A stretch of DNA of 57,304 nucleotides, taken from NCBI GenBank assembly GCA_022820675.1, contig JAJEFC010000289.1, positions 1-57,304 of the forward strand, read 5' to 3'. Positions within the stretch are counted from its first letter, which is position 1; each line of letters opens with the position of its first letter. A model generated the notes under the pieces. The model did no database searches. It was not told where the DNA came from and saw nothing but the letters and a program-made list of their open reading frames with translations. Source of the stretch: Vicinamibacteria bacterium. Its GTDB lineage: Bacteria > Acidobacteriota > Vicinamibacteria > Vicinamibacterales > UBA8438. Position numbers and translations under genes: made by a program. Below are positions 14,355-22,378 of this stretch, piece after piece.

Positions 14355-15341
14355 ATGTCCACCAGCACCGCTTCCCACGCTTCTCCGGGCACCGACTCGC
14401 CGGGCGTCGTCGGACCCGCAGTCCTGGCCGCACTCGTCGTCTCGGCCGCCGGCTGGCTCGGGCTGCAGTCCGCCCCCGCCGAGGACGACGCGGCCGTCGC
14501 CGCGGCGCCGCCGGCCGCCGCGACCCCCGCCGACCTGCCGGGATTCCGCGCCGACGCCTGGTACCTGCCCGACGACGCGCAGCTCGGCTTCGTCGAGATC
14601 CCGGCCGGGCGGTTCTTCATGGGCGCCGATCCGTCCACCGACCCCGAGGCGTTCGACAACGAGCGCTGGTCTGCCGCCTCCGCCCAGGGGACGGTCGACC
14701 TTCCCGCCTACTTCATCGGCCGCTACGAGGTCACCGTCGCGCAGTTCGCGGCCTTCGCGACCGCGACCGGGTTCGGCGCCGATTCCCAGGCCTTCGAGGC
14801 CCCCCCCGACCGTCCCGTCGCGAACGTGTCGTGGCCCGACGCCCTGGCCTACTGCCGATGGCTCGATGGCGCGCTGCGGAGCGGACCGCAGACACCTCCG
14901 GCGCTGAGCGAGCGCCTCCAGGCCGGGTGGCAGGTCACGCTGCCGACGGAAGCGCAGTGGGAGAAGGCGGCGCGCGGAACGGACGGTCGGCGCTATCCAT
15001 GGGGCGAAGAGATGCGCCGGGACCGAGCCGCCCTCCAGAATGGAGGCGCCGGCCCCGTCGGCGGCGACCCGTGCCCGGAGTGCCCCTACGGCCTGCCGGA
15101 CATGAGCGGCAATGTGTGGGAGTGGACGCGGAGCCCCCTGGGGCCCTACCCGTTCGACGAGGCGAACCGGGGAGACCTGGATGCCGACGCCCTGTGGGTG
15201 ATGCGGGGCGGCTCGTTCACCGATCCCCCCCGCAACCTGCGCACGACCACGCGCGGCGGCGCCGACCCCGGGGCCCGCCGGCCCTTCATCGGTTTCCGGC
15301 TCGCCCTCTCGCCGCCCTCGTCCACGGAGCCTCCACGGTAG
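14355..15341 (+). CDS. SUMF1/FGE-domain protein, apparently non-catalytic
   Basis: 328 aa from ATG 14355 (an in-frame ATG exists at 14319). An N-terminal hydrophobic segment (VVGPAVLAALVVSAAGWLGL) suggests a signal anchor. The rest is a formylglycine-generating-enzyme-type fold: IPAGRFFMGAD, YEVTVAQFAAFA, PVANVSWPDALAYCRW, LPTEAQWEKAARG, YPWGEE, GLPDMSGNVWEWT, RGGSFTDPP and a final GFRLAL. The C-terminal region that holds the catalytic Cys pair in true FGE has no Cys here, so it is probably a structural or binding SUMF1 domain. No sulfatase is nearby. It follows the UnbU-like gene by 147 bases on the same strand and may be co-transcribed. Confidence 0.85.
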   Translation: MSTSTASHASPGTDSPGVVGPAVLAALVVSAAGWLGLQSAPAEDDAAVAAAPPAAATPADLPGFRADAWYLPDDAQLGFVEIPAGRFFMGADPSTDPEAFDNERWSAASAQGTVDLPAYFIGRYEVTVAQFAAFATATGFGADSQAFEAPPDRPVANVSWPDALAYCRWLDGALRSGPQTPPALSERLQAGWQVTLPTEAQWEKAARGTDGRRYPWGEEMRRDRAALQNGGAGPVGGDPCPECPYGLPDMSGNVWEWTRSPLGPYPFDEANRGDLDADALWVMRGGSFTDPPRNLRTTTRGGADPGARRPFIGFRLALSPPSSTEPPR

Positions 15342-15456
15342 CACGGTACAGACCATCCCCGGGCCGATTGGGCCGAAGGGAAAACCCGTGACAGCGTCTT
15401 CCGGCCCCGGCCGTCAGAGACCGCCAGACGAATTCATCGCTCCAGATAACGGTCGC

Positions 15457-16071
15457 TCAGCCAAACAAACGACGAACCCAGTCGATGAACTGGATCGCGA
15501 GGGGCGCGGTCGCATCCAGGTCGCCGGCGCCGATGGCGGCGCCCATCTTCCGCGGCTCGGCGCGAGCCGCCAGCCAAGCGTGAATCCTGGCGCGCAGGAC
15601 CTTGTCGGGTGAGAACTTGCGTTGGTCCGTAGGGATGCCGTCGATATAGCGCTGCGCCGTCGGCCAGACGGGATCGCCGGGAGGGATCAGTCGCTCGATG
15701 AAGTCTTCGAGCTCGCCGGCCGACTCGTTGTCGGGCATCAGCCAGACGCCTGTCCGGGGTCTGCCCTCGACAACCGCCCCGGTCGCCCCCAGATGGGTCG
15801 GCGGTTGGTCAACGGCCTGACCCAGTTGGTGTGCCACCGCGGCCCAGCGCCGGGCCGGATGCCGATTCGCGTCGACCAGAATGCCCAGCGCGGTGCGGCC
15901 GGACACCTTGATTTCCGGACCAATTGCACTCTTGACGTTCGTGAAGCCGCCCTTGTCGAGGATGTCGAACGCCGGGATGTCCGCGTGACGCCGGCAGAGA
16001 TGCCGCACGACATGCTTGTCGTCGGGGCCCTCCACCAGCAGAACCCGGCGAGGCGGCAGATCGTCGGCCAT
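15457..16071 (-). CDS. TOPRIM-type (DUF3226-like) nuclease partner
   Basis: 204 aa. The N terminus RVLLVEGPDDKHVVRHLC followed by ALGILVDAN near residue 62-70 is a TOPRIM core (catalytic Glu, then the DxD-like strand), and the length and WLMPDNESAGELEDFI segment fit DUF3226. It starts 4 bases after the stop of the ATPase gene upstream, so the two are surely one operon. ATPase plus TOPRIM pairs occur in OLD class 2, Gabija and PARIS anti-phage systems; this arrangement is similar but the TOPRIM belongs to a different family. The likely activity is nucleic-acid cleavage controlled by the ATPase (inference). Confidence 0.75.
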   Translation of the reverse strand: MADDLPPRRVLLVEGPDDKHVVRHLCRRHADIPAFDILDKGGFTNVKSAIGPEIKVSGRTALGILVDANRHPARRWAAVAHQLGQAVDQPPTHLGATGAVVEGRPRTGVWLMPDNESAGELEDFIERLIPPGDPVWPTAQRYIDGIPTDQRKFSPDKVLRARIHAWLAARAEPRKMGAAIGAGDLDATAPLAIQFIDWVRRLFG

Positions 16072-16075
16072 GCGC

Positions 16076-17221
16076 TCACCTGACCTCGATGTCCTGCTCG
16101 GCCACGGTCTCGAGTTCCTCCTCCGTGTACTCGACCGCCCGCACCGCGTCGCCGTCCCGCTCGAGGCGCACGAGTACGCCCTCGGCCTCCTCGATGTCGG
16201 CGGCCGCCCGCGCGAAGCCCTTCACGCAGTCGTGGCTGTGGGTGGTTGCCAGAACCTGCACATTGTGCTGGTGCGCGGCGCGCAGAACCAACCGCCAGAA
16301 GTCCGGTTGGACGGAATAGTGGATCCCGTTCTCCGCCTCGTCGATCACCAGGAAACCGTCGCGGCTGTTGACCAGAGCGAGCCCGGCGGCGAACAGTCGT
16401 GTGACTCCGTCGCCGAGGCTCTTCAGTGGAACGGGGCGCGGATGGTCGCTCAGCTTGACGACCACGCGGCGACCGATTCCCCCGTAGCGCGCTTCCTCGT
16501 CGCCGACGAGTGCCACTCGCTCGATGCCTTCGGCCGTCAGGCGCAGGGCCTTCAGGGAAAGGTCTTCTTCTACGGTCAGAGCTACGCTGTCCCAGAAGCG
16601 CGCGAGCCTGCTGTTGTCCGGCAGTCCCGGTCCCAGGGACTCGCATTCGATGGTAGGCCACTCACTCTCGTCGAACAGGCTCCGCTGCACGCGCCAAGCG
16701 CGACGACGCCGTGACCAGTTGGGTCGCGGCTCACGCACGTTCGGTAGCCAAGGCAGCAACCTCTCCCTCTCGCGGAACACCACCCTGATGGCCTGCATGT
16801 CGGCTTCCATCGGAAGCTCGGCGAACAGTACCCTCTGATCGGCAGACCAGTCGCCTGGTATGGACACCTCGATCCGGACATCGTCCGCGCCGGAGCTCGG
16901 GCCGATCGTGATGGGTCGCTCGCGTGACGCCGTCCGACCGTGGAACAGGGCGGCGTAGTCCGGAAAGACGACGGGATCGCGGTCCTCGTCGAGCCCTGAT
17001 GCGAATTCCTCCCGCTTGTTCAGAAGTTCATGCAGCACCGTCGGGCGCCCTCGCGCGGCATGGACGCGCACCGCCTCCAGCACCGTCGTCTTGCCTACCC
17101 CATTACGGCCGGCGAGCAGCGTGATGCGGCCCAATCGTCGAATCGACAGGTGGTCTATCCCGCGGAAATTGCTGATCGACAGATTCGAAAGATGCAAACC
17201 GTTCGCGTGCTCGTCGGACAT
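16076..17221 (-). CDS. OLD-like AAA (ABC-type) ATPase
   Basis: 381 aa from ATG 17221; AAGG lies 7 bases upstream and a -10 at 17242-17247 would start the mRNA just ahead, so the upstream GTG at 17239 is less likely. Motifs are LSISNFRGIDHLSI, Walker A GRNGVGKTT, the signature-like region PLKSLGDGVTRLFAAGLAL, Walker B GFLVIDEAENGIHYS and a His switch VLATTHSHDCVKGF. This is the SMC/RecF-like ATPase type of OLD and RloC proteins without its own nuclease. The next gene supplies a TOPRIM. GC content and codon use look slightly less biased than neighbouring metabolic genes, consistent with an acquired defence module. Confidence 0.85.
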   Translation of the reverse strand: MSDEHANGLHLSNLSISNFRGIDHLSIRRLGRITLLAGRNGVGKTTVLEAVRVHAARGRPTVLHELLNKREEFASGLDEDRDPVVFPDYAALFHGRTASRERPITIGPSSGADDVRIEVSIPGDWSADQRVLFAELPMEADMQAIRVVFRERERLLPWLPNVREPRPNWSRRRRAWRVQRSLFDESEWPTIECESLGPGLPDNSRLARFWDSVALTVEEDLSLKALRLTAEGIERVALVGDEEARYGGIGRRVVVKLSDHPRPVPLKSLGDGVTRLFAAGLALVNSRDGFLVIDEAENGIHYSVQPDFWRLVLRAAHQHNVQVLATTHSHDCVKGFARAAADIEEAEGVLVRLERDGDAVRAVEYTEEELETVAEQDIEVR

Positions 17222-17241
17222 GGGCGTGCCTTGCCACACAA

Positions 17242-17247
17242 TCTATA
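17242..17247 (-). promoter_or_regulatory. candidate -10 for the ATPase/TOPRIM operon
   Basis: The minus strand reads TATAGA, giving a start near 17235 and a leader of about 14 bases with AAGG before the ATG at 17221. No clear -35 is seen. Confidence 0.3.
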
Positions 17248-17298
17248 TCCGGCCCGTGTCCGGTGCGCTCGATCGCGGCGAAACTCCCGGGCCGACAG

Positions 17299-18450
17299 TC
17301 AGTTGCGTACGCCGGCTTCCGCCGCGAGCCGCGCATCCTCCTCGAGGACCCGCGCGCCGCGCAGGATGCCGCCGAACGAGTAGTTCGCCTCGTGGCAGGC
17401 GTACTCGTAGACCCGGTCGTTGGAAGCGGGCCAGACGTACTCGCCGCTCCAGGGGGCGGTCCACACCGTGGGGTCGTCCACTGTGAACTGGTAGAGCAGC
17501 GTGTCTGCGTCGAGGCGGGTGAACCGCTCGACGACATGGAGATTGCGGGACGCGGCGCCGAACGACGGGTTGTCGGTGAAGTTGGTGGTGTCGACGACGA
17601 GGGTGTCCCCCTCCCAGTGGCCGACCGAGTCGCCGAGCCAGCTCCGGATCTCGGGGGGGTCGTGCTCCTGGTTCATGCGGACGATGCGGGCGTCGTGCAC
17701 CATCTCGACCAGGATCACCACCGTGTCCTCGGTCTGCACGATGCGCTTCATGTTGTTGTAGAGCACCGAGAGCATCGGGGGGCCGGCCGTCGACCCGAAC
17801 CCCATGAGGCACCGTTCGGCGTGCGGGCGCTGCTCGGGGTTGTCGTAGGGGCCGGGCGCCTCGAGGTCGTCCTCGAGCCACCACGCGGTGCCGTCGTTGG
17901 GCCGCGCGAAGCCTGCGCGGGCGGCCCTCGCGGCGCGGGCGCTCTCGGTCAGAGGCGGCTGCCGGCCGTTCGGGGGGTCGGTGATGATGGAGGTGCGGAC
18001 GAGCCCGTCGATCTGGAACGCCGCGTCGCCGCGGTCGATCCAGAAGGTGTTGTAGCCGCCGACGTTCCCGGCCGCGCCGCCCGATCCGTCGCCGCCGACG
18101 GGCGGCGCCTCCCGGTTGCCGTCGCCGGTCTCGAACCCGGCCCGCTGCTGCTCCGCCCGCGCCGCCGCGCGTTCATCCGACCCGGCCGGGGCGAGACCGA
18201 ACACCCTGGCGAGCCCGTCGGGGTCCGACGCGATGATCGCCGCCTCTTCCTGGGTGAGGGTCAGCCGGTCGCCGAACTCTCGCGGCCGCTGCAGCGGGGT
18301 CACGGTGGAGGTGTCGTAGGTGCCCGACAGGTCGGGGCGGCCGGACGGGGTGCGGGGAATGTCGGAACCGGCCTGGGCCGACACGTCATGGGGTCCCGCC
18401 GCCCAGATCAGACCCGCAATGCCGAGACAGAGGGCGATTCGACGAGGCAT
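17299..18450 (-). CDS. exported protein of unknown function (paralogue 1)
   Basis: 383 aa from ATG 18450, chosen for GGAAGGAG upstream and a following signal peptide (RRIALCLGIAGLIWAAG, cleavage near VSAQA); the upstream frame is low-complexity. The mature part starts IPRTPSGRPDLSGTYDTSTVTPLQRP and contains NVGGYNTFWIDRGD, TSIITDPPNGRQP, RCLMGFG, HWEGDTLVVDTTNF, ERFTRLDADTLLYQFTVDDP and EYACHEANYS. The same signature set occurs in the gene at 42335-43345. The family is widespread in Acidobacteriota and marine Gammaproteobacteria, with no assigned function known to me. It is probably periplasmic. It lies 77 bases upstream of the ATPase gene but has no evident functional link to it. Confidence 0.8.
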   Translation of the reverse strand: MPRRIALCLGIAGLIWAAGPHDVSAQAGSDIPRTPSGRPDLSGTYDTSTVTPLQRPREFGDRLTLTQEEAAIIASDPDGLARVFGLAPAGSDERAAARAEQQRAGFETGDGNREAPPVGGDGSGGAAGNVGGYNTFWIDRGDAAFQIDGLVRTSIITDPPNGRQPPLTESARAARAARAGFARPNDGTAWWLEDDLEAPGPYDNPEQRPHAERCLMGFGSTAGPPMLSVLYNNMKRIVQTEDTVVILVEMVHDARIVRMNQEHDPPEIRSWLGDSVGHWEGDTLVVDTTNFTDNPSFGAASRNLHVVERFTRLDADTLLYQFTVDDPTVWTAPWSGEYVWPASNDRVYEYACHEANYSFGGILRGARVLEEDARLAAEAGVRN

Positions 18451-18748
18451 GGCTTGCTCCTTCCCTGTTGAACCGTTACCGCCCGAAACCGGCGCCCGGT
18501 CCACCGAAGCGGCCGGCCCGCCGCCGCCCGACCGCGCAGGCTGCCGAGCCGGAAGTGGCCGCGCCGACGCGTCCGCCCGACCGACGCCCGCCGGTAATCC
18601 GCAGGCTCGCCTCGCCCCCGAAACCGCGTCCTGGCGGCCCGGAAGCACGTAAACCGCCAATCGTCGCCCTCGGCTCCGCTTGGCGCCCAGCCAAACCCCT
18701 CCAGGAGTCCACGCCGTCTACGGCCCAGACTCGTGCGCCGCCCGGTGG
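18451..18748. other. 298-base space without a gene
   Basis: Between the exported-protein gene and the lytic transglycosylase, both leftward, I see no credible frame, repeat or consensus promoter. The Shine-Dalgarno sequence for the downstream gene lies at its edge. Confidence 0.5.
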
Positions 18749-20368
18749 TCAGTTGCTCGCGCGCAATGCCGTCAGCCCGCGCTGGAACAGGCGCTCGATC
18801 TGACTGCTGGTGCGGAAGTCGGCGAGTATCTCCGCGCGGCGGCTCGTGCGCAGGCTGCCGATGATGAACCGCAACGTCGTCGACATCACCGTGCCCTCTT
18901 CGGTGCCGGTCGCCGCAAACCGGCGCTGGAAGTCCCGCAGCGTCGCCCCGAAAGCGGGCTCATGCCAGCGCTCCACCCCCGGCTCGAGGCGTACGAACTC
19001 CTCGAGCACCGCCACGAACTCGGGCGGCGGCGGCCGGTGCCAGAACGAGACATCGGGCCCGAACTCCTCGACGTACGACGGCAGATAGACGTTCGCCCCG
19101 GCCGGCACCCGCCGCACCAGCGCCGGATTGAACCGCTTCAGCTCGTCGGTCGACAGTCCGGTCGTCCGGCGCAGCTCGGCGAGGGACAGACTGCGCGGCG
19201 TGCGCATCGCGAAGATCGGCGCCTGCGGCGTGTTGGCCGTCAACCGGGCGACGTTGACGGCGTTGCCGAACACCATCTCGGAATACAGGTACGAAACGGG
19301 ACCGTAGGTGCGGAACAGATTACGGAAACGCCGAATGGAGACGCCCCGCAGGTCGCGCGCGTATCGCGACCCCAGAAAATACTGCTCGCGGGTATCGTCT
19401 CCCCCCAGCCGCATCCCGTTGATGACCACCCGGCCGACGTTGACTCCGCCCGCGTGATGCTCGGACAGGGCCGGGATGAAGCTGCCGTACATCGTGGCCA
19501 GAATGGTGAGGTGCGCCGCGCAGTACGGCGCCTGCGTCGTCTGGTTGTACACCTCGATGACGTTCGGATCGAGCCGATCCAGCGAGTTCCAGTTGCGCCG
19601 CAGCCACTGGCAGAAGCCGAGCGCGTCCGCCCGCGACCGCGCCCTGCCGTTCAGCCCCGACTCCAGCAGCGCCTTGGCCAGACCGACGTCGGCCGGCACG
19701 CCGAACCGCTCGTAGATCGTCGCCCATTCCTGGAGGAAGCGACCGTAGCGATCGGCGTTCGGGGCGATGAACCCTCCCCGCGTGGCGTTGTGGATGACCC
19801 GTCCCCCGGACAGCGGCTCCAGCAGCTCGGCCACGCGGTCCCGCCGGCGCCCCAGGGGCGATGGCAGCCGGACCCCGTCGAGGGCTCCCTGGAGGGCCGG
19901 CTCGTACCAGACGGCCTCCTCGGCCCAGTTGCGGGCATTCGTCGGGAACGAGGCCAGCAGGCGGCCGTCGACCCCGCTCGCAAAGAGGATGCGACCGTCC
20001 GGAATCATGAAGACGTGCTCCCAGAACGGGTGCGCGGGGCGATGCTCGGCCATCGCCGCGAGGTCCGCCTGGTGGCGGGCGACCAGGAACGGCGTCGCGG
20101 CCGGCTCGACCGGCTCCTGCGGCCCGCCCGCCGCGCCCGGCTGCGTCGCCCCGGCAGCGGCCTGCCCCGCCGCCGAGGGCGCCGGCTCCCCGGCAGCCTC
20201 ACCCGGCGCCTCCACGGGCGCCGCCGGCGGTTCCTGAGCCGGCTGCGCGTGCAGCACCGACCTGTCCGATCCTCCCGCCGATGCGAGGAGCACGACGATT
20301 CCCGCCAGCGCGGCGAGGCCGCGGAGGATGCCGATGCGCTTCACGACGACGAGCAGTTGCCTCTCCAT
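18749..20368 (-). CDS. lytic transglycosylase-like protein with C-terminal LysM-like domain
   Basis: 539 aa from ATG 20368 (GGGGGG upstream; a TTG five codons earlier is less likely). An N-terminal hydrophobic segment (ILRGLAALAGIVVLLASAGG) is a signal peptide or anchor, followed by an Ala/Pro-rich spacer. Near residue 215-260 FGVPADVGLAKALLESGLNGRARS matches the SLT lysozyme-like fold, with Glu of LLES the likely catalytic acid, and GFCQWL continues it. Near residue 405-450 LSLAELRRTTGLSTDELKRFNPAL plus NVYLPSYVEEF is LysM-like. It would act on peptidoglycan in the periplasm, similar to MltD-type enzymes. It starts 31 bases after the NHL gene and is probably co-transcribed with it. Confidence 0.78.
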   Translation of the reverse strand: MERQLLVVVKRIGILRGLAALAGIVVLLASAGGSDRSVLHAQPAQEPPAAPVEAPGEAAGEPAPSAAGQAAAGATQPGAAGGPQEPVEPAATPFLVARHQADLAAMAEHRPAHPFWEHVFMIPDGRILFASGVDGRLLASFPTNARNWAEEAVWYEPALQGALDGVRLPSPLGRRRDRVAELLEPLSGGRVIHNATRGGFIAPNADRYGRFLQEWATIYERFGVPADVGLAKALLESGLNGRARSRADALGFCQWLRRNWNSLDRLDPNVIEVYNQTTQAPYCAAHLTILATMYGSFIPALSEHHAGGVNVGRVVINGMRLGGDDTREQYFLGSRYARDLRGVSIRRFRNLFRTYGPVSYLYSEMVFGNAVNVARLTANTPQAPIFAMRTPRSLSLAELRRTTGLSTDELKRFNPALVRRVPAGANVYLPSYVEEFGPDVSFWHRPPPPEFVAVLEEFVRLEPGVERWHEPAFGATLRDFQRRFAATGTEEGTVMSTTLRFIIGSLRTSRRAEILADFRTSSQIERLFQRGLTALRASN

Positions 20369-20399
20369 GTCGCCCCCCAGCAAGACAACACGGACCGCC

Positions 20400-21452
20400 C
20401 TACGGCCTCACCCGCACGTACTTCTGAATCTTCCGCGGCCGCGGCTCGCCGCCGTAGATGTTGCCCTCGCCGTCGACGGCCACGAATTCCGCCCCGTTGC
20501 CGGCGGGGTCGCGGGGGTCGCCCCACGGGTAGAGGATGAACTCGGTCACCCAGCCGGTGGCCACCTCGCCGATGCGGATGCCCATCTCCCAGCCGGGGTT
20601 CTGCAGGTCGTCCGACTCGGAGTCGGCCACGAAGATGCGCCCGTGGTCGTCGAAGAAGATGCCGCTCGGCCGCCCGAACTGGGTCCACTGGGCGATGAAG
20701 TTCCCCTCCTGATCGAAGATCTGGAGGCGGTTGTTCGAGCGGTCGCCCACGAAGATGCGCCCGTCGGCGTCCATCGCGATGGCGTGCAGGGTGCGGAACT
20801 CGCCCGGTGCGTACCCGGTCTGGCCCCACTCCATGAGGTAGTTGCCGTCCTTGTCGAACTTCACGACCCGGTTGTTGGTGTTGTCGGCGTGGCCGTCGGC
20901 GATGAAGATGTCGCCGTTGTCGGCGACGACGACGTCGGCCGGCGCGTTGAAGTGGTCCCGGCCGCCGCCCGCCTGGCCGGGCGTGCCGAGGGTCATCAGC
21001 ACCTCGCCGGTGGGGCTGAACTTGACGACCTGGTGCCCGCGGGTCCCCCCCTCGGGGGTGCGGGCCTCGGACACCGCGTCGGTGACGTACACGTTGCCGT
21101 CGTCGTCGACGTCGATGCCGTGCGGCCAGATGAACATGCCGCTGCCGAAGCTCTCGACGGCGTTGCCGTCCATGTCGAACTTCACCACGGGGTCGAGGTC
21201 GGAGTCGAGGCATTCCCAGCCGAAGAACTCGCCGGGCGCGTCGCACCGGATGACCGCCCACAGGTGCTCGCCGTCCGGATCCATGGTCACCTTGCCGACC
21301 GCGCCCATCTCCCGGCCGTCGGGCAGCTTCGCCCAGCCTTCGACCTGTCGATAGGGGTTCGGCAGCACCTGGGCCGGCGCCAAGCTGGTTCCGGCCACGG
21401 CCAGGGCCAAGGCCACGACCACCACATGCAGGCTTCTTCTCGACATCGTCAT
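20400..21452 (-). CDS. exported NHL-repeat beta-propeller protein
   Basis: 350 aa from ATG 21452 (GGAG 6 bases upstream; ATG 21446 is also possible). The signal peptide is LHVVVVALALAVAGTSLAPAQ. Six propeller segments can be followed: GKVTMDPDGEHLWAVIRCD, HGIDVDDDGNVYVTDA, ADVVVADNGDIFIADGHAD, HAIAMDADGRIFVGDRSNNR, SGIFFDDHGRIFVADSESDD and VAVDGEGNIYGGE. Function is unknown, as with its relative at 5537-6652; the two differ enough to be separate branches. The promoter is probably the -10 at 21567-21572 shared with the divergent gene. Confidence 0.85.
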   Translation of the reverse strand: MTMSRRSLHVVVVALALAVAGTSLAPAQVLPNPYRQVEGWAKLPDGREMGAVGKVTMDPDGEHLWAVIRCDAPGEFFGWECLDSDLDPVVKFDMDGNAVESFGSGMFIWPHGIDVDDDGNVYVTDAVSEARTPEGGTRGHQVVKFSPTGEVLMTLGTPGQAGGGRDHFNAPADVVVADNGDIFIADGHADNTNNRVVKFDKDGNYLMEWGQTGYAPGEFRTLHAIAMDADGRIFVGDRSNNRLQIFDQEGNFIAQWTQFGRPSGIFFDDHGRIFVADSESDDLQNPGWEMGIRIGEVATGWVTEFILYPWGDPRDPAGNGAEFVAVDGEGNIYGGEPRPRKIQKYVRVRP

Positions 21453-21566
21453 ACCTCGCTCCACGGAAATGGACCGACCCGGGACCGGCGTCCGGCCGGC
21501 CGACGGCACGCGGCGCCGCGGTCCGCAACGGGTCGGGAAGACCGGGACCGCGCTTGTTGGGGCCCC

Positions 21567-21574
21567 ATTATACT
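21567..21574. promoter_or_regulatory. overlapping bidirectional -10 elements
   Basis: The string ATTATACT reads TATAAT on the minus strand (21572-21567) and TATACT on the plus strand (21569-21574). The first would serve the NHL gene with a leader of about 110 bases; the second would start transcription at or beside the GTG at 21581. Confidence 0.45.
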
Positions 21575-21580
21575 CTCGGC

Positions 21581-22060
21581 GTGCCGCGGGAGATCCGACA
21601 TCGCTGCGCCGTCCCCCGCTGGTCGCACCGGGACCCGGTGGAAGGCGGCAATCCGTTCGCCGACGGCGACCCGCGGCGCGAGATCTGGGACGCCGCCACC
21701 CGCGAGGCGAGGCGGGCGCTGGAACGCTGCGACGCCCATTTCGCCGCGACCGCCCGGGTCACCCTCGACCCGGTCGTCTACCGCGCGCAGTTGATCGACC
21801 TCGCGCTCCGGCGCTTCGACACCTGGGCGGAGCGCGGGCTGTCGGTGGTGTCGAACGAAGACCAGCTCGACGACTACCGCCGGTGGCTGGACGTCTACGT
21901 GGGGAACTGGCTGGACTACGTGGCCGATACGTGCCCGCGGGTCGACACCGGCGACGAGCTGCGCCGACGGCTGAACGGCGCACGGGAACGCCGGCTGAAG
22001 GCGGGGCGCGCGGCCGCGGCTCGAGCCGGCCAGCCCCGGATCGCCGCGGTGCGAAGCTGA
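21581..22060 (+). CDS. hypothetical protein (159 aa)
   Basis: I do not recognise the family. The GTG at 21581 is chosen because a TATACT -10 ends 6 bases before it and no ribosome binding site is present; an alternative start at 21554 would lie upstream of the likely transcription start. The product is cytosolic, acidic in the middle and helical (REIWDAATREARRALERCDAHFAATARV, YRAQLIDLALRRFDTWAERGL), ending in a basic tail. A GNPFADGDPRREIW motif is near the start. It faces the hydrolase gene across a 318-base convergent space. Confidence 0.6.
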   Translation: MPREIRHRCAVPRWSHRDPVEGGNPFADGDPRREIWDAATREARRALERCDAHFAATARVTLDPVVYRAQLIDLALRRFDTWAERGLSVVSNEDQLDDYRRWLDVYVGNWLDYVADTCPRVDTGDELRRRLNGARERRLKAGRAAAARAGQPRIAAVRS

Positions 22061-22378
22061 CGACAGCCGCACGGCGAACACGGTGCGGTCCCCGCCAACG
22101 TCCTGATCGAGCCGCAAGACGGTACGACAGGATTCGCCTCGCGGCGACGGATCCGGACGTGGGCCTGCGCAGCCGGCGGGCCGCCACCGTCGTCCAGGAG
22201 GGCTCGCCGGCCCTGCCGGCGCGGAAGCCAGCCGAAGACAGCGGCGCGAGAGCAAGGCTCGCGGAGCGGTGCCGACGCTCACGCGCGAAGCCGGCGGTGC
22301 CGACGCTCACGCGCGAAGCCGGCGGTGGCAGCGCCGTGTCGCCGCGGCCGGAGACACGGCGCCGCCCCGTTCACCGCC
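22061..22378. other. convergent space with a 28-bp tandem repeat
   Basis: No gene is seen. Positions 22267-22294 and 22295-22322 are two perfect 28-bp copies of a sequence containing GACGCTCACGCGCG, followed by the first bases of a third copy. It is GC-rich and may be a slippage product. Confidence 0.5.

Noticed and set aside
14355..15341. Functional formylglycine-generating enzyme
   Set aside because: The C-terminal catalytic Cys pair is absent and no sulfatase gene is nearby.
12513..15356. Long minus-strand frame (over 900 codons) opposite the UnbU-like and SUMF1 genes
   Set aside because: Same antisense artefact; the plus-strand proteins have clear domain motifs and signal/membrane segments.
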